Source: Azonexus sp. (GTDB lineage: Bacteria; Pseudomonadota; Gammaproteobacteria; Burkholderiales; Rhodocyclaceae). Taken from it: 16,625 nt of DNA. The stretch's first letter is position 1; each line of letters opens with the position of its first letter. The translations under genes and the position numbers were made by a program. The notes beneath the pieces were generated by a model that was not told where the DNA came from, did no database searches, and saw only the letters and a program-made list of their open reading frames with translations. The DNA is taken from positions 1 through 16,625 of the forward strand of contig JAKLLI010000006.1 of the NCBI GenBank assembly GCA_023150195.1. The letters run 5' to 3'. Positions 15,332-16,625 of the stretch are shown here, one piece after another.

Positions 15332-16126
15332 ATGCAGCAATACCTCGATCTGCTTTCCCACGTAATGGCCAAGGGCAGCGACAAATCCGACCGCACAGGC
15401 ACTGGCACCCGCTCCGTGTTCGGCTACCAGATGCGATTCGACCTGGCTGACGGCTTTCCGGTGCTGACCACCAAAAAACTTCACCTGAAATCCATCATCC
15501 ACGAACTGCTGTGGTTTCTTCAGGGCGACACGAATATCAGCTACCTGCAAGCCAACGGCGTGCGTATCTGGGACGAATGGGCTGATGAAAATGGTGATCT
15601 GGGACCGGTTTACGGAAAACAATGGCGCCGCTGGGAATCGCCGGACGGGCGCATCATCGACCAGATTACGCAGTTGGTGCATAGCCTGAAGCACAATCCG
15701 GACTCACGCCGCCACATCGTGTCTGCCTGGAACCCGGGCGACGTCGATCACATGGCGCTACCGCCTTGCCACTGCCTCTTCCAGTTTTACGTTGCCGACG
15801 GCAAACTCTCCTGCCAGCTCTATCAGCGCAGCGCGGACATATTCCTTGGCGTGCCCTTCAATATTGCCTCCTATGCCCTGTTGACCCTGATGCTCGCGCA
15901 AGTTTGCGGCTATCAACCGGGGGAGTTCATCCACACCTTTGGCGACGCCCACATCTACAGCAATCACTTCGCGCAAACCGAAGTGCAATTAGCACGCCAG
16001 CCGCGCACCTTGCCCAAGATGTGGATCAACCCGGAAATCGATGACCTCTTCGCCTTCCGCTTCGATGATTTCCGTCTCGAAGGTTACGACCCCCATCCTC
16101 ACATCGCGGCACCGGTGGCCGTTTAA
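15332..16126 (+). CDS. thyA: Thymidylate synthase
   Basis: A 264-residue enzyme, the same length as E. coli ThyA, that methylates dUMP to dTMP using methylene-tetrahydrofolate. The catalytic cysteine is Cys146 in [11 protein letters not shown]. The phosphate-binding [13 protein letters not shown] block (residues 19-31), [41 protein letters not shown] and the closing [16 protein letters not shown] are all present. The ATG at 15332 gives exact family length; the upstream ribosome binding site is weak (AAGAG). pgi follows after 6 bp, so the two are probably co-transcribed. No folA is adjacent in the window. Confidence 0.98.
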   Translation: MQQYLDLLSHVMAKGSDKSDRTGTGTRSVFGYQMRFDLADGFPVLTTKKLHLKSIIHELLWFLQGDTNISYLQANGVRIWDEWADENGDLGPVYGKQWRRWESPDGRIIDQITQLVHSLKHNPDSRRHIVSAWNPGDVDHMALPPCHCLFQFYVADGKLSCQLYQRSADIFLGVPFNIASYALLTLMLAQVCGYQPGEFIHTFGDAHIYSNHFAQTEVQLARQPRTLPKMWINPEIDDLFAFRFDDFRLEGYDPHPHIAAPVAV

Positions 16127-16132
16127 TTCCGC

Positions 16133-16625
16133 ATGCGCTATCGCCCCCGACAAACCGCTGCCTGGCAAGCGCTCGAATCTCATGCCGAAGCCTTGGGGCA
16201 ACGCCATTTGCGCCAACTATTCGATAACGACGCCGAGCGCTTCGAAAAATTCTCGCTGAGTCACGGCGCGTTGCTGCTGGATTTTTCAAAGCAACGCATT
16301 GAGCGCGAAACGCTAGCCCTGCTCCGCGAACTGGCCACAGCGGCTGATCTTGAGCGCTGGAAAGCAAGGATGCTTGCCGGCGACACCATCAATCACACGG
16401 AACATCGAGCCGTCGGCCACGTCGCACTCCGCGCCGGCCCGGCTGCACCGGCGGACGTCAGTGCCGTCCTCGCGCGCATGGCCGATTTCTGCGAAGCCGT
16501 CCACCGCGGTCACTGGCGCGGTTTTTCCGGCGAACGCATTACCGACGTCGTCAACCTCGGCATCGGTGGCTCTGATCTCGGGCCGCGCATGGTGGTGCGC
16601 GCCTTGTCTGCCTGCCAGCATCCGG
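16133..16625 (+). CDS. pgi: Glucose-6-phosphate isomerase, 3'-truncated by window edge
   Basis: The first 164 codons of Pgi, which interconverts glucose 6-phosphate and fructose 6-phosphate. The frame is open from ATG 16133 to the window end. Recognisable blocks are the N-terminal TAAWQALESHAE, LLLDFSKQRI, GDTINHTEHRAVGH (most family members have Leu where Gly95 stands) and the sugar-phosphate-binding signature NLGIGGSDLGP (residues 141-151). The active-site Glu, His and Lys lie beyond the window and cannot be checked. The start is 6 bp after the thyA stop without a strong ribosome binding site of its own, which suggests coupling with thyA. Confidence 0.95.
   Translation, partial: MRYRPRQTAAWQALESHAEALGQRHLRQLFDNDAERFEKFSLSHGALLLDFSKQRIERETLALLRELATAADLERWKARMLAGDTINHTEHRAVGHVALRAGPAAPADVSAVLARMADFCEAVHRGHWRGFSGERITDVVNLGIGGSDLGPRMVVRALSACQHP

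Noticed and set aside
1..16625. Mobile element, prophage, CRISPR array, tRNA or rRNA
   Set aside because: No transposase, integrase, direct-repeat array or RNA gene sequence was found. The genes are housekeeping or common accessory types with uniform composition.

Overview
This window is a GC-rich stretch of proteobacterial core chromosome. The gene set and protein sequences fit a betaproteobacterium, most likely a member of the Rhodocyclales (Dechloromonas/Azonexus-like). That placement rests on gene order and family recognition and was not tested by a search. No phage, transposon, CRISPR array, tRNA or rRNA is visible. Genes are tightly packed, and the longest non-coding gap is about 155 bp.

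Layout: (1) 1-3674, plus strand: the 3' part of an EnvC-type murein hydrolase activator, a carboxy-terminal processing protease (S41), a small uncharacterised protein that looks like a heavy-metal-associated fold without its cysteines, and a MoeB/ThiF/HesA-type adenylyltransferase. The joints overlap or nearly touch, so this is an operon. (2) 3571-7076, minus strand: a histidine phosphatase, glyA, nrdR and ribD, in transcription order. This run converges on the MoeB-like gene, and the two 3' ends overlap by 104 bp. (3) 7176-11019: a TRAP transporter whose membrane subunits (DctQ, DctM) are on the plus strand and whose Tat-exported binding protein (TakP/FcbT1-like DctP) is on the minus strand. 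A plus-strand dps gene lies between them, with strong terminators on both sides of dps. (4) 11123-13673: pmbA/tldE on the minus strand, divergent from darP (yjgA)-mogA. (5) 13664-15181, minus strand: a 505-residue protein with a recognisable C-terminal PilZ domain and an N-terminal region I cannot place. (6) 15332-16625, plus strand: thyA and the 5' part of pgi.

Functional themes: cell-envelope remodelling (EnvC, Ctp); one-carbon, nucleotide and cofactor metabolism (GlyA, ThyA, RibD, NrdR, MoeB/MogA); organic-acid uptake (TRAP); stress and iron storage (Dps); ribosome maturation (DarP); and c-di-GMP sensing (PilZ protein). Most of this is ordinary core genome. The points most worth a second look are the large PilZ protein with an unplaced N-terminal region, the degenerate HMA-like protein in the ctp-moeB operon, a Dps with a methionine at a ferroxidase-ligand position, and the 104-bp convergent overlap of the MoeB-like gene with ribD.
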